Shown: piece by piece, positions 44,222-53,347 of the stretch
Numbering within the stretch: the stretch's first letter is position 1
Layout of the letters: each line of letters opens with the position of its first letter
Assembly: GCF_011758565.1 (NCBI RefSeq)
Contig: NZ_JAAMOX010000002.1
Location: 992,001-1,056,000, forward strand
DNA: 64,000 nt
Direction of reading: 5' to 3'
Source of the DNA: Lysinibacter cavernae
GTDB lineage: Bacteria; Actinomycetota; Actinomycetes; Actinomycetales; Microbacteriaceae
The notes under the pieces: model-generated
Told to the model about the DNA's origin: nothing
What the model saw: the letters and a program-made list of their open reading frames with translations, nothing else
Database searches by the model: none
Position numbers and translations under genes: made by a program

Positions 44222-45970
44222 CTAACCGCGCGAGTTGAGCTCGGCGCTCACGGCCGCCAGCCAGATGGCAACGGCCTGAGCTCCGGGGTCTGCCGTGCCA
44301 ACCGCTCGCTCGCCCAGGTAGCGGCTGCGGCCCTTGAGCGCGGTCATTGCCGCGGTTGACTCTGCCCCTGCTACTGCGGCGCGCGTCGCTGAGGCGAGAG
44401 CGGTTGACGTGGAGGCTCCGTCATGGATGCTGCTCGCAAACGCCTCGGCGGCGGGGATGAGCGCATCCATCATGGTGCGGTCACCAACTGTGGCCCCGCC
44501 CAAATTGGTGACGTAGCCGACGGCGGTACTAAAGGCCTCTGCAAGGCGGGCCTCTGATGCGTCGCCCTGGCCCAGCGTGCGCGCGGCGCCCAAGAGCAGG
44601 CTTGCGTAGAGCGGGCCTGAGGTTCCGCCAATAACCCGGCTCAGCGTCGTTGACACGAGCCTGAGCGTTTCGGCGGCGCTCCGGTCTGCCGCGCCGGGCA
44701 GCACCTCTGCCCTGATCGCCTTTGCCCCGCGGGCGAGGCTGATGCCAAGGTCGCCGTCGCCAACGATCTGGTCCATCTCGGTGAGCAGGTGCTCCGCGTC
44801 GAGCAGCGCGGCGCAGGCGGCCTCAAGCAGCGCGGCCGCTGTGGATGCTGCTGCCCGATCCGCGTCGGTGGTCGGCGCCGAGTTCGCCGAGGCATCCACT
44901 CGATTGCCGCTGGATGTGCGCGGCCGAACGTTGGCCTCAAGAACGCGTTCGGCGAGGGACGCCGGCGCAACGGCTTGCACCCACGCGGCCGAACGTGCCG
45001 GCGCATCAAGCAGCGCGAGGCGGTTGTTGTCAACCGACAGCAGCGTGAGCGAGCAACCAGGCATATCGAGCGCCGTGAGGAAATTGCCGGTCCACACCCG
45101 CTCAACGACGATGCCGCGTTCCGCGAGGGAGTTGAGCGCTGCCCTCGTCACGATGGAGAGTTCCATGCTCGGCGTGGCTCCTAAGCCGTTGACCAGGAGC
45201 GCAACCCGCGAATCCTTGCCAAAGTCGCCAGCAGCCGTGATGGAGTCGAGGAGGGTCTCGACCACCTCATCCGCTGGCGCAAGATCGGTGCGCGTCACGC
45301 CGGCCTCGCCGTGAATGCCAAGCCCGAGCTCCATCTGAGCCCCCTCAAACGTGAAGTTGGGGGTGCCCGCCGCCGGAACCGTGCACGGCCCGAGGCCAAC
45401 ACCCATCGTCCAGAGACCGTCGGCCGCTGCCTGAGCGGCATCCGCAACGTCGTCGAGGGAGCCGCCTGCCTCGGCGACCGCCCCGGCAACCTTGTGTACA
45501 AGCACAGTGCCAGCAAGGCCGCGGCGGGCCTCGTCGCCGTGCAGGTTAATGAGGGCAACATCGTCGCGAACGACAACCGTGCGGACGGGAACGCCGTCTG
45601 CCGCTGCCAGCTGCGCCGCAAGCCCAAAGTTGAGGATGTCGCCCGTGTAGTTCTTGACCACAAGCAGCACGCCGGCCTCGCCGCCAACACTCATGACGGC
45701 ATCGTAGACGGCGTCGGTTGAGGGCGACGTGAAGACGTCGCCGCTCACCGCGGCAGTGAGCAGGCCTGAGCCAACGTAGCCGGCGTGTGCCGGCTCGTGC
45801 CCGGCCCCGCCGCCGGAAAGAATAGCGACCCTGCTGTCGCGCCGAGCATCGGCATCCGAACGAATAACCGTGAGCGACGAACCGAGCAGGGCGACCCCGT
45901 CGGTTGCCATGACGAGCCCCTCAAGGGTTTCGCGAACGGTCTGGTCAACGTGATTAATCAGTTTTTGCAT
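44222..45970 (-). CDS. ATP-dependent dihydroxyacetone kinase, fused DhaK-DhaL
   Basis: 582 residues. The N-terminal DhaK domain (about 1-330) has LSGGGAGHEPAHAGYVGSG and the substrate-binding histidine in GLGIHGEAG. The C-terminal DhaL domain (about 370-582) has EMDQIVGDGDLGISLARG, whose aspartates bind Mg-ADP/ATP, and GTSGPLYASLLLGAA. The fused form uses ATP directly rather than the phosphotransferase system. Makes dihydroxyacetone phosphate in the cytoplasm, or acts on a related ketose. It stands alone between the two met clusters on the opposite strand. Confidence 0.92.
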   Translation of the reverse strand: MQKLINHVDQTVRETLEGLVMATDGVALLGSSLTVIRSDADARRDSRVAILSGGGAGHEPAHAGYVGSGLLTAAVSGDVFTSPSTDAVYDAVMSVGGEAGVLLVVKNYTGDILNFGLAAQLAAADGVPVRTVVVRDDVALINLHGDEARRGLAGTVLVHKVAGAVAEAGGSLDDVADAAQAAADGLWTMGVGLGPCTVPAAGTPNFTFEGAQMELGLGIHGEAGVTRTDLAPADEVVETLLDSITAAGDFGKDSRVALLVNGLGATPSMELSIVTRAALNSLAERGIVVERVWTGNFLTALDMPGCSLTLLSVDNNRLALLDAPARSAAWVQAVAPASLAERVLEANVRPRTSSGNRVDASANSAPTTDADRAAASTAAALLEAACAALLDAEHLLTEMDQIVGDGDLGISLARGAKAIRAEVLPGAADRSAAETLRLVSTTLSRVIGGTSGPLYASLLLGAARTLGQGDASEARLAEAFSTAVGYVTNLGGATVGDRTMMDALIPAAEAFASSIHDGASTSTALASATRAAVAGAESTAAMTALKGRSRYLGERAVGTADPGAQAVAIWLAAVSAELNSRG

Positions 45971-46413
45971 GGCGACTTTCTTTCGTGAGCGAATCAGAGT
46001 GATAGGTCACAGCAGGTGAAGTTTCGAGTCAAGAAGCGGCGAGAAATCGCCCTTTTGGGGACCGTTCTTGCCGTGCCAATGCCCTCATTAGAGCACACTA
46101 CCCAGAACCTTACTAGCCCTCTGAGCGGCGATTCGAACCCATAACTGACGCTAATGGGAGAGGTTGACGAACTGTCATTGTCCTTGCCATTGGCCTATGG
46201 GATTGTGGCTTCTAACAGCAGATTTCTTGTCACACGAACCCGAGACCCGGACCATTCGTTGGCAACAGAAACTCGAGTCAGGCCGCCGCACACAGTCCCC
46301 GGACCGCGCAGCTCTCGCACCGAAGCAGAGCAGATGCAACAGCAATACCGGGCGCAACTGAGACGTCAACGGCATCGTGCGGGACAACCGCCGCAGCACA
46401 GGAGATTTCAGCA
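45971..46413. other. 443-base divergent intergenic region upstream of met cluster 2 and dhaKL
   Basis: No gene is convincing here. A frame at 46154-46417 is probably fortuitous. The region presumably holds promoters for both flanking operons. I looked for a SAM-sensing riboswitch and found no recognisable core. A GGTTCGAATC-like element at about 46128-46140 (minus strand) resembles a tRNA T-loop but lacks a matching stem. Confidence 0.4.
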
Positions 46414-47433
46414 ATGATTGAGCTTCGCAACATAACCAAGGTGTACGAACGTGCACAGAAGAAAATAACAGCGCTCGACCACGTGGATCTCACGATCGAT
46501 AAGGGCGATATTTTTGGCGTGATCGGCTACAGCGGTGCTGGAAAGAGCACGCTCATCCGCCTCGTCAACTTTCTCGAACGGCCAACATCCGGCAGCGTTA
46601 TTGTCGACGGAACCGACCTCGCGTCGTGCTCGCCATCACAGCTGCGAGGGGTGAAGCGCGAGATTGGGATGATCTTCCAACACTTCAACCTGCTGCAGTC
46701 GCGAACCGTAGCCCACAACGTCGCCATGCCGCTCATCCTCGCGGGCAAGAAAAAGCACGAGATCGAGCCCCGAGTCGCCGAACTGCTCGCGTTTGTTGGG
46801 CTCGAAGATAAGGGCTCAAGCTACCCAAACGAACTCTCAGGCGGACAAAAACAGCGCGTTGGAATTGCGCGCGCGCTCGCCTCGAACCCGAAGATTTTGT
46901 TGTGTGACGAGGCAACCTCCGCGCTCGACCCCGAGACCACTCGGTCGATCCTCGCGCTGCTGCAGCGCATCAACAAGGAGCTCAACATCACGATCGTGCT
47001 CATCACGCACGAGATGTCGGTCATCCAGGAGATCTGCAACCGCGTTGCCGTCATGGAAAACGGGCAGATCGTTGAACTTGGGCCAACTCTCGACGTGTTT
47101 CTGCACCCAACGCATCCAACCGCCCGCAACTTTGTGCAGACCGTGATGTCAACCGATGTCGCCGTTGAAGAACAGATGACCACAAACGCCAACGAGCGAG
47201 TGGTGCAGCTCGAAGTCATGGGCGACGCGCTCAACGAACCATTCATCGACCTGCTCGGCGCGAACCACGGACTGCAGACCCAGATCCTGCGCGCAAACAC
47301 CGTCTCAGTGCAGCAGACCAAAATTCTTATCCTCGTGCTGAAGCTTTCCGGCACCCAGCAGCAGATTGCCGAGGGGCTCACCGCGCTCCGGGAAACCGGC
47401 ATCACCGTATTGGAAGTGGCTACCCATGTTTGA
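46414..47433 (+). CDS. metN: Methionine-type ABC importer ATP-binding protein, copy 2
   Basis: 339 residues; the same motifs as copy 1 (GYSGAGKSTLIR, LSGGQKQRVGIARAL, LLCDEATSALDP) with highest similarity in the ATPase domain and more change in the C-terminal sensor domain (VVQLEVMGDALNEPFIDLL). AGGAG precedes the ATG. Differences in the sensor domain suggest separate regulation or ligand. Confidence 0.92.
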   Translation: MIELRNITKVYERAQKKITALDHVDLTIDKGDIFGVIGYSGAGKSTLIRLVNFLERPTSGSVIVDGTDLASCSPSQLRGVKREIGMIFQHFNLLQSRTVAHNVAMPLILAGKKKHEIEPRVAELLAFVGLEDKGSSYPNELSGGQKQRVGIARALASNPKILLCDEATSALDPETTRSILALLQRINKELNITIVLITHEMSVIQEICNRVAVMENGQIVELGPTLDVFLHPTHPTARNFVQTVMSTDVAVEEQMTTNANERVVQLEVMGDALNEPFIDLLGANHGLQTQILRANTVSVQQTKILILVLKLSGTQQQIAEGLTALRETGITVLEVATHV

Positions 47434-48085
47434 TACTCAGATCACCCTCGACCAGTTTCTTGAAGGCCTCTACCAAACGGCCCAGCTGCTCGGATTTTCG
47501 TTCCTTGGCGGAATCGCCATCGGCCTCCCGCTTGGCATCCTCCTTGTCGTCACACGGCCGGGTGGCATCGCCGAAAACAAGGCGGTCTACAACATCGCCA
47601 ACCCGGTTGTGAACATCATCCGCTCGGTGCCGTTCATCATCCTCATGGTTGCGATCATTCCGCTCACACGATTTATTGTTGGCACCTCCATTGGGACCGC
47701 AGCCGCGATCGTTCCGCTCATCCTCTACATTGGACCGTTTATCGCGCGCCTCGTCGAGAACTCACTGCTTGAGGTGAATCGCGGCATCATTGAGGCGGCC
47801 GAATCGATGGGGGCAACTCCGGTGCAGATCATTTGGCGCTTCCTGCTGCCTGAGGCCTTCGGCTCGCTCATCCTCTCGATGACAACGGCAATCATCGGGC
47901 TGCTCGGGGCCACTGCCATGGCCGGCGTTGTCGGCGGTGGTGGTATCGGTGACCTCGCAATCGTCTTTGGCTATCAGCGCTTCGACACGTTTGTCATGGT
48001 CGTCACGGTTGTTGTGCTTGTGCTCTTTGTGCAGGGCATGCAGAGCGTCGGCAACCTCGCTGCTCGCAAGGTGCGCCGCAGCTAA
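47426..48085 (+). CDS. metI: Methionine-type ABC importer permease, copy 2
   Basis: 219 residues, near-duplicate of copy 1 (PFIILMVAIIPLTRFIVGTS, GIIEAAESMGATPVQIIWRF). Starts eight bases inside metN copy 2. Five membrane helices. The arrangement metN-metI is conserved, but a methyltransferase-like gene is inserted before metQ. Confidence 0.93.
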   Translation: MFDTQITLDQFLEGLYQTAQLLGFSFLGGIAIGLPLGILLVVTRPGGIAENKAVYNIANPVVNIIRSVPFIILMVAIIPLTRFIVGTSIGTAAAIVPLILYIGPFIARLVENSLLEVNRGIIEAAESMGATPVQIIWRFLLPEAFGSLILSMTTAIIGLLGATAMAGVVGGGGIGDLAIVFGYQRFDTFVMVVTVVVLVLFVQGMQSVGNLAARKVRRS

Positions 48086-48148
48086 CCTCAAGGCCTGACA
48101 CCGTCACCGCCAATCACTGACTACCCCAAATCTTCAAAGGAGCCCGTC

Positions 48149-49159
48149 ATGACGGAACAAACCAAACGCCAACTCTTCAACCAGGTCATGGATGGCCAGC
48201 CAACCAGCCGCACGCTCATGAGTACCTGGTGTCACTTTCTCGCCGACGAGAACGAGGCAGAGACGCTCGCAGCCGCAACCATCAACTACGCGCGCACCTT
48301 CGACTGGGACTGGATCAAATACAACCCGCGGGCCATCTACGTGCCAGAGGCCTGGGGCAACAAATACGACTACAACGCCATCGACTGGGTCTTTCCCCGC
48401 CTGGTGAAGTCGGTGCTCACCACGCCAGAAGACCTCGCGGCGTTCCCCGACACCCTTCCCATCAACAGCCCTTCGCTTGTTGAGCAGGCGCGCGGAATGG
48501 CGCTCGTGCAGGAGGCGCTGCCGGACACGCCAGTGCTCGCCACAATCTTTTCGCCGCTCTCTATCCTGCTGCTGCTCGCGGGACTGCCCATCACCAACAA
48601 CGGCTTCACCAACACGAGCGTCGACGGCCTGAGCCGAGAAGATCTCTTTGAGACCTACGCCGACGAGACCGACCGCGTGCTTGCGGCAATCGCCGACGGG
48701 CTCGCCCGGTACATCCAACAGCTGCACGCCGACGGAGTCGACGGCATCTTCTTCGCAACCACGAGCACCGCCGCGCTGTTCACTCCTGAGCAGTTCGAAC
48801 GGTTCTCGGTGCCCCACGACGCAACGGTGCTCACCGCGGCACCCGGCATGCGCAGCATCCTGCACACGTGTGGGGACCATGCGAGGCCCGAGTTCTTCCA
48901 GAGCTACCCGGTGGATGCGCTCAGCTGGGACACCCACGCGGAAGGCAACCTGCCGGTCGATGCCGAGCTGAGCCTGCCAACCGTGTGCGGCGTCTCGCGG
49001 CACGCCTTCGACCGTGGCGACATCGTCTCGATCAACGAGCAGTCGGCAGAGGCGCTTGCGGCGAATGCGGGGAGGCCCTTTGTGCTTACTCCCGACTGCG
49101 CCATCAGCTCAGGCACCTCAGAATCGGCGCTCCACGCCTTCCGCGGGGCGACGCGCTAG
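48149..49159 (+). CDS. URO-D/MtaA-family methyltransferase-like protein
   Basis: 336 residues. Uroporphyrinogen decarboxylase superfamily fold, but of the MtaA/CmuA-like branch that transfers methyl groups. Possible zinc ligands are visible: His-x-Cys in ILHTCGD (about 233-239) and a later Cys in VLTPDCAISSG. The haem-pathway decarboxylase signature is absent. Placed inside a metNIQ cluster, it may demethylate the imported compound or methylate a thiol (inference). AAAGGAG at about 48135 precedes the ATG. Confidence 0.8.
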   Translation: MTEQTKRQLFNQVMDGQPTSRTLMSTWCHFLADENEAETLAAATINYARTFDWDWIKYNPRAIYVPEAWGNKYDYNAIDWVFPRLVKSVLTTPEDLAAFPDTLPINSPSLVEQARGMALVQEALPDTPVLATIFSPLSILLLLAGLPITNNGFTNTSVDGLSREDLFETYADETDRVLAAIADGLARYIQQLHADGVDGIFFATTSTAALFTPEQFERFSVPHDATVLTAAPGMRSILHTCGDHARPEFFQSYPVDALSWDTHAEGNLPVDAELSLPTVCGVSRHAFDRGDIVSINEQSAEALAANAGRPFVLTPDCAISSGTSESALHAFRGATR

Positions 49160-49160
49160 G

Positions 49161-49213
49161 GGCCTCGGTTCCCTGCTAACGACCTCGGCTCCCCGCTAAC
49201 GGCCTCGGCTCCC
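49161..49213. repeat. 20-bp tandem repeat, 2.6 copies
   Basis: GGCCTCGGTTCCCTGCTAAC (49161-49180), a second copy with two changes from that sequence (49181-49200), and a partial third to 49213. It starts one base after the methyltransferase stop. It could be a slippage-prone spacer or a protein-binding array affecting metQ expression. Confidence 0.7.
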
Positions 49214-49320
49214 GCGACCGCGCGCATCCTCCAACCACAGACTCAGCAACATTTCCTGCAACACCGTTACACAGCACATCAACACAGCACTCACGCAGCA
49301 CCAATGTAAGGAGACGCACC

Positions 49321-50151
49321 ATGAAAAAACGCCTGATCGCAGTAAGCGCGGCCCTCGCGCTCATGCTCACCGCCTGCTCCCCGGCATCCGGCGACGGCAA
49401 AGACTCCAACGAGTCGGCCCCCATCAGGGTCGGCTTTGGGGTCGGCCTGTACGAACAGATGTTCCGCGACGGCATCCTGCCAATCCTCGAAGAAGAGGGC
49501 TACAAGGTAGACATGCAGTCATTTTCGCAAAACCTGCAGCTCAACCCGGCGATGAAGGAGGGGTCGCTTGACCTCACCGTCTTCCAAAACACGTCGTACA
49601 TGGACTCGGTTGGCAAAGAACTCGACAGTGACATGTCGAAGCTTAACTTCATCCCCTCCGCACCCCAGGGTGTGTACTCGGATAAGCACAAGAGCCTCGA
49701 CGACGTGAAAGACGGCTCGTCGGTGACTGTTCCTCAGGACCCGGCGACGCTGCACCGCGCCATGTCGCTGCTCGAAAGCATCGACTGGGTCACGCTTCGC
49801 GAAGGGGCAGAGGTCTCGACCTTCAGCCTCAACGACATCGAGGAGAACCCGTACAACCTTGATTTCAAGCCCCTCGACCTCGCGCAGGCCATCACCTCGC
49901 TGCCCGACGTTGACTTTGCCGTCATCAACGGAAACTACATCACTACCTCCGGACGCCTCATCTCGTCAGCCCTCGCGGTCGAGAAGGTGCTCTCGGACGA
50001 CACCCAACTCATCACGTCGGTGATGACGGCTGACCTCGACAAAGACTGGGCAAAAGCCGTTGCGGATGCCTACAACTCGCAGGCCTTCAAAGACTATGTT
50101 TTGGGCGAACCCGTATACGAGGGCTGGGTCATGCCCCCAAACTGGAAGTAA
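49321..50151 (+). CDS. metQ: MetQ/NlpA-family substrate-binding lipoprotein, copy 2
   Basis: 276 residues. Lipobox LTAC at about residue 19, and the same core motifs as copy 1 (FSQNLQLNPAMKEGSLDLTV, VTVPQDPATLHRAM, GWVMPPNWK). It starts 161 bases after the methyltransferase gene with AAGGAG before the ATG. Ligand-contact regions differ from copy 1 at several positions (for example DWVTLREGAEVSTF), so the two may bind different compounds. Confidence 0.92.
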   Translation: MKKRLIAVSAALALMLTACSPASGDGKDSNESAPIRVGFGVGLYEQMFRDGILPILEEEGYKVDMQSFSQNLQLNPAMKEGSLDLTVFQNTSYMDSVGKELDSDMSKLNFIPSAPQGVYSDKHKSLDDVKDGSSVTVPQDPATLHRAMSLLESIDWVTLREGAEVSTFSLNDIEENPYNLDFKPLDLAQAITSLPDVDFAVINGNYITTSGRLISSALAVEKVLSDDTQLITSVMTADLDKDWAKAVADAYNSQAFKDYVLGEPVYEGWVMPPNWK

Positions 50152-50261
50152 CGTAACCCGCCCCCGCGAGGTTGCCTCGTCCCTTCCTCCGCACAAACGG
50201 ACGAAGGGGTTTGGCAGCCTCGTTGGGGTTTAACGCCCTTGCGAACCCCCGGGGGCAAGCG

Positions 50262-50282
50262 CCCGCGCGACGATCGCGCGGG
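50262..50282. terminator. Strong GC hairpin after metQ copy 2
   Basis: CCCGCGCGA/TCGCGCGGG, nine perfect pairs with a three-base loop, preceded by a further palindrome CCCCCGGGGG (50246-50255). No T run. It lies 38 bases before the LysR start and may separate the two genes. Confidence 0.5.
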
Positions 50283-50319
50283 GAAGCGCAGAAGAATCGT
50301 GTGAAATGAGGAAACCGTC

Positions 50320-51276
50320 ATGAGTGTTGACGACGTTGCCAACTACGCCCTCGACCTGCAAACCCTTAGGATCGTGCAGGCCATCGCAGACACCGGAACC
50401 ATCACCGGCGCCGCAAAATACCTCGGCTACAGCCAGCCGGCCGTGAGCCAGCACCTCCGAAAACTTGAGTCGCGGCTTGAACTGCCCATCATCGACAGGG
50501 TTGGGCGATCCGTTCGACTCACCGAGGCCGGCCGCGTGATCGCCAGGCATGCCATCACGATCAACTCAGCGGTGAAAGCCGTCTCAGAAGAACTCGCCGA
50601 ACTCTCGGGGATGCGAACCGGGCAGGTGCGGATCGCGGCGTTCCCGACCGCATCCTCAACCATCGTCCCGGCCATCCTGCTTGAGCTTGCCGACCGATAC
50701 CCAGGAATCGCCGCGAGTTACGTTGAGGCCGAGCCGCCTGAAGCCGTCGAAATGCTGCGCAACGGAACAGTGGATGTGGTGCTCACGTTCTCCTACACCG
50801 GCAAGCACGACGACCCGCACAGGGCGAGCACCACCGGTCTCGCGGTTGCCACCGTGTTCGAAGACGAAATCATGCTCGCGCTGCCGGAATCGCGCTGGGG
50901 ACCCGACGCCCAGCTCTCGCTCGACCAGCTCTCAGAAGAGAAGTGGATTACCGGATGCGAGCGCTGCAAACAGCACCTGCTTGAGGTCTGCGAAGACGTT
51001 GGGTTTAACGCTACCGCCCCGCTGCAAACCGAGAACTACGCGGCCCTGCTCGCCATGGTTGGCGGCGGCCTCGGCGTTGGACTCGTGTCACGCCTTGCCC
51101 TGAGCGGTGTGCCAATCCCCGACGGCGTCTTCTTGCGGCGCTTCCCGCCCATCGGGCCGCGCCGCATTCACCTCGTGACCTCGCCAACCGCCCGTCACGT
51201 GCCAAGCATCGCGGCGACGCTCAACGTAATCTTCGAGCTCGGCGGGGAGCGGTGGGGGATGACGGTGCCCAGCTAG
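50320..51276 (+). CDS. LysR family transcriptional regulator
   Basis: 318 residues. N-terminal winged helix (about 15-75; ITGAAKYLGYSQPAVSQHLR), linker helix, and a periplasmic-binding-like effector domain with a CxxC (GCERCKQH, about 210-216). Being next to the methionine-type importer and convergent with a cysteine desulfhydrase, it probably responds to a sulfur compound. GAGG precedes the ATG. Its stop overlaps that of the convergent gene by four bases. Confidence 0.87.
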   Translation: MSVDDVANYALDLQTLRIVQAIADTGTITGAAKYLGYSQPAVSQHLRKLESRLELPIIDRVGRSVRLTEAGRVIARHAITINSAVKAVSEELAELSGMRTGQVRIAAFPTASSTIVPAILLELADRYPGIAASYVEAEPPEAVEMLRNGTVDVVLTFSYTGKHDDPHRASTTGLAVATVFEDEIMLALPESRWGPDAQLSLDQLSEEKWITGCERCKQHLLEVCEDVGFNATAPLQTENYAALLAMVGGGLGVGLVSRLALSGVPIPDGVFLRRFPPIGPRRIHLVTSPTARHVPSIAATLNVIFELGGERWGMTVPS

Positions 51277-52373
51277 ACCCGTGCGTCCACGGCTGCGTCC
51301 GAGACATCCACCCAGACGCCGGTTGTGAGCAGGCCGCGCAGCATCGCGTGATGCGGCTCCGGGGCGATACCTCTGGCCAAAAGCCACGCCGGCGAGTAAT
51401 GCGTGTCGAGGTAGCGCTCGCCGCCGTCGCACATCAGGATGACCACAGAGCCGCGCTCGCCGGCCTCCCGCATCTGGGAAATAATCTGAAGCGCCCCATA
51501 GAGGTTTGTGCCCGTCGAACCACCGGCGCGAAGGCCAGTGATCTCGTGCAGCAGGCGCATCGCGGCGAAAGAACCGGCATCCGGAACCCGCACCATGTGC
51601 TGAATCAGCGTCGGCACAAACGACTTCTCAACGCGTGGCCTACCGATGCCCTCGATGCGGGAACCGCCGCTCACAAGATCGTTGCGACCCTCCGCCCACG
51701 CCTGATAAAACACCGAACCCTCAGGATCAACAACCGCCACGCGGGTCTGGCTGTTGCGAAAGCGACAGTGCCTGCTGATGGTGGCGCTGGTGCCTCCTGT
51801 TCCGGCGCCAACCACTATCCAGGTTGGCTCCGGGTATCGCTCGCGCGACAGCTGATCAAAGATCGAGGCCCCAATATTGTCGCTGCCCCGCCAATCGGTG
51901 ACGACGGAGGCGTTCGCAAACTGGTCCATGTAGTGCCAATCCGCCTGGGCGCCGAGACGAAGCGCCTCCTCCCAAATGGTCGTTGGCGCGCTCACCGGAT
52001 GGCAGACGCCACCAAACTGCTCAATGAGGCGCATCTTCTCGGGGCTCGTGCCCTCAGGAATCACGGCAACAAACCGAAGGCCAAGCAGCTTGGCAAAATA
52101 GGCCTCAGACACCGCAGTTGACCCGCTCGACGACTCAACAACCGTGCTGTTCGGCCCAAGATTGCCGTTGGCGATGGCGTGCACAAAGAGGGAGCGGGCC
52201 AAGCGGTGCTTGAGGGAGCCGGTTGGGTGACCAGACTCATCCTTCACGTACAGATCGATGCCCCACTCGGCGGGAAGCGGAAAGAGCCGCATATGCGTAT
52301 CGGCGCTCCGGTTTGCCTCAACATCAAGCGCTCTGAGGGCCTCGCCCGCCCAGGTGATGTGATCTACTGACAT
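51273..52373 (-). CDS. PLP-dependent cysteine synthase family protein, Cds1-type cysteine desulfhydrase
   Basis: 366 residues. The fold type II PLP lysine is Lys55 in GSLKHR; SSSGSTAVSEAYFA and the glycine-rich phosphate loop GAGTGGTSATISRH (about 185-198) are present. The sequence fits the Cds1 branch, which degrades L-cysteine to pyruvate, ammonia and sulfide, rather than the biosynthetic CysK. Convergent with the LysR gene. A link to the methionine-type cluster through sulfur metabolism is inferred. Confidence 0.83.
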   Translation of the reverse strand: MSVDHITWAGEALRALDVEANRSADTHMRLFPLPAEWGIDLYVKDESGHPTGSLKHRLARSLFVHAIANGNLGPNSTVVESSSGSTAVSEAYFAKLLGLRFVAVIPEGTSPEKMRLIEQFGGVCHPVSAPTTIWEEALRLGAQADWHYMDQFANASVVTDWRGSDNIGASIFDQLSRERYPEPTWIVVGAGTGGTSATISRHCRFRNSQTRVAVVDPEGSVFYQAWAEGRNDLVSGGSRIEGIGRPRVEKSFVPTLIQHMVRVPDAGSFAAMRLLHEITGLRAGGSTGTNLYGALQIISQMREAGERGSVVILMCDGGERYLDTHYSPAWLLARGIAPEPHHAMLRGLLTTGVWVDVSDAAVDARV

Positions 52374-52603
52374 GGCTGGGCATCCTTATGGTCCGGAAAA
52401 ATCGGGGGAGTTGGGATTCGGAGGATCGCTCGGGGCGAAGGTGAATCGTGCACGGTTGTGCGTGTTTCACCAGATTCCCAGAGCCCACGATGTTGGACAA
52501 TGCCCAACAAGTTTGAGCGAGCATTGCTTGCGGTTATGGATGGTGCTGACAAAGAGTTGCGGACGTAAACCCCTTTGACGGAGGCTCGGCCTAGTCTGTC
52601 GGA

Positions 52604-53170
52604 ATGAATATGATCTTTCGGATGCTGCTGCTGTCGATCCGTTCAAAGCGCGGCCGCCGCGTTGGCCCCTGGGACCTCGGGCGCGTGCGCTTTCGGGTGA
52701 AGTTCACCGACCTCGACGTGCTGCGCCACATGAACAACGGCCGCTACCTCTCCATCATGGACCTCGGTCGTCTTGACCTCATGTACCGGTCTGGCATGTG
52801 GAAAAAGCTTGGCGAGCTGGGCTGGTATCCCGTTGTGGTTTCTCAGAACATCACCTACCGCAAGTCGCTTGAGCTTGGGCAGGCCTTTGTCGTGGAGACC
52901 CAGATTGTTGGGCACGACGTGAAGTCGTTCTACATGGAACAGCGCTTTGTTGTAAAGGGCGAAATCTACGCGCGTGCCTTTGTGCGGGCGCGCTTCCTGA
53001 AGAAAACGGGTGGCACCCTTACCGCAGCCGAAGTCATCGAGGGCCTCGGTGTTGCCGATGTGCCCGCCAACCGGATGCCGCAGTGGGTGCAGGACTGGTC
53101 CGACGCATCCACCCTGCCGCCGACGCGCGCTGAGGCGCCGAGCATCTGGCCGGGGCCGGACAGTCACTGA
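52604..53170 (+). CDS. Hot-dog fold acyl-CoA thioesterase (THEM6-like)
   Basis: 188 residues. The 4HBT-type motif VKFTDLDVLRHMNNGRYLSIM (about 31-51) carries the catalytic Asp and the HMNN element. A short hydrophobic N-terminus could associate with the membrane. It probably hydrolyses acyl-CoA esters; exact substrate unknown. It is followed after 33 bases by the first palindromic repeat. Confidence 0.85.
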   Translation: MNMIFRMLLLSIRSKRGRRVGPWDLGRVRFRVKFTDLDVLRHMNNGRYLSIMDLGRLDLMYRSGMWKKLGELGWYPVVVSQNITYRKSLELGQAFVVETQIVGHDVKSFYMEQRFVVKGEIYARAFVRARFLKKTGGTLTAAEVIEGLGVADVPANRMPQWVQDWSDASTLPPTRAEAPSIWPGPDSH

Positions 53171-53203
53171 CGCGGGGCTGCTGTTTGTCTGTCTGCGCCG
53201 TCT

Positions 53204-53255
53204 GTTCGCCCCTCATTGCGATTCTTGGGCCAGTTTTTCGCAACGAACGGCGAAC
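53204..53255. repeat. Palindromic repeat family 1, copy upstream of nuclease gene 1
   Basis: 52 bases: left arm 53204-53221, right arm 53238-53255, matching at 15 of 18 positions. It shares GTTCGCC...GGCGAAC ends with the copies at 54260 and 11768. It lies 92 bases before the nuclease start. Confidence 0.8.
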
Positions 53256-53347
53256 GGATGAACGCCTAGAGCTATCTCCTCAGACGACCAGCTTGAAATC
53301 TGTGGATAACTTCTGCGCGCTGTCTGAAGGCTTGGCAGAGTGGGCGG

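Noticed and set aside
46123-46145. tRNA T-loop-like GGTTCGAATC on the minus strand
   Set aside because: The flanking bases do not form a T stem, and no acceptor or anticodon arm could be drawn around it.
45971-46413. SAM riboswitch in front of met cluster 2
   Set aside because: No SAM-I, SAM-II or SAM-IV core pattern was recognisable in the leader; the same holds for 41505-41641.
48149-49159. hemE (uroporphyrinogen decarboxylase)
   Set aside because: The substrate-binding N-terminal signature is absent and the HxC...C pattern fits the MtaA/CmuA-like methyltransferase branch; it is also located in a methionine-type operon.
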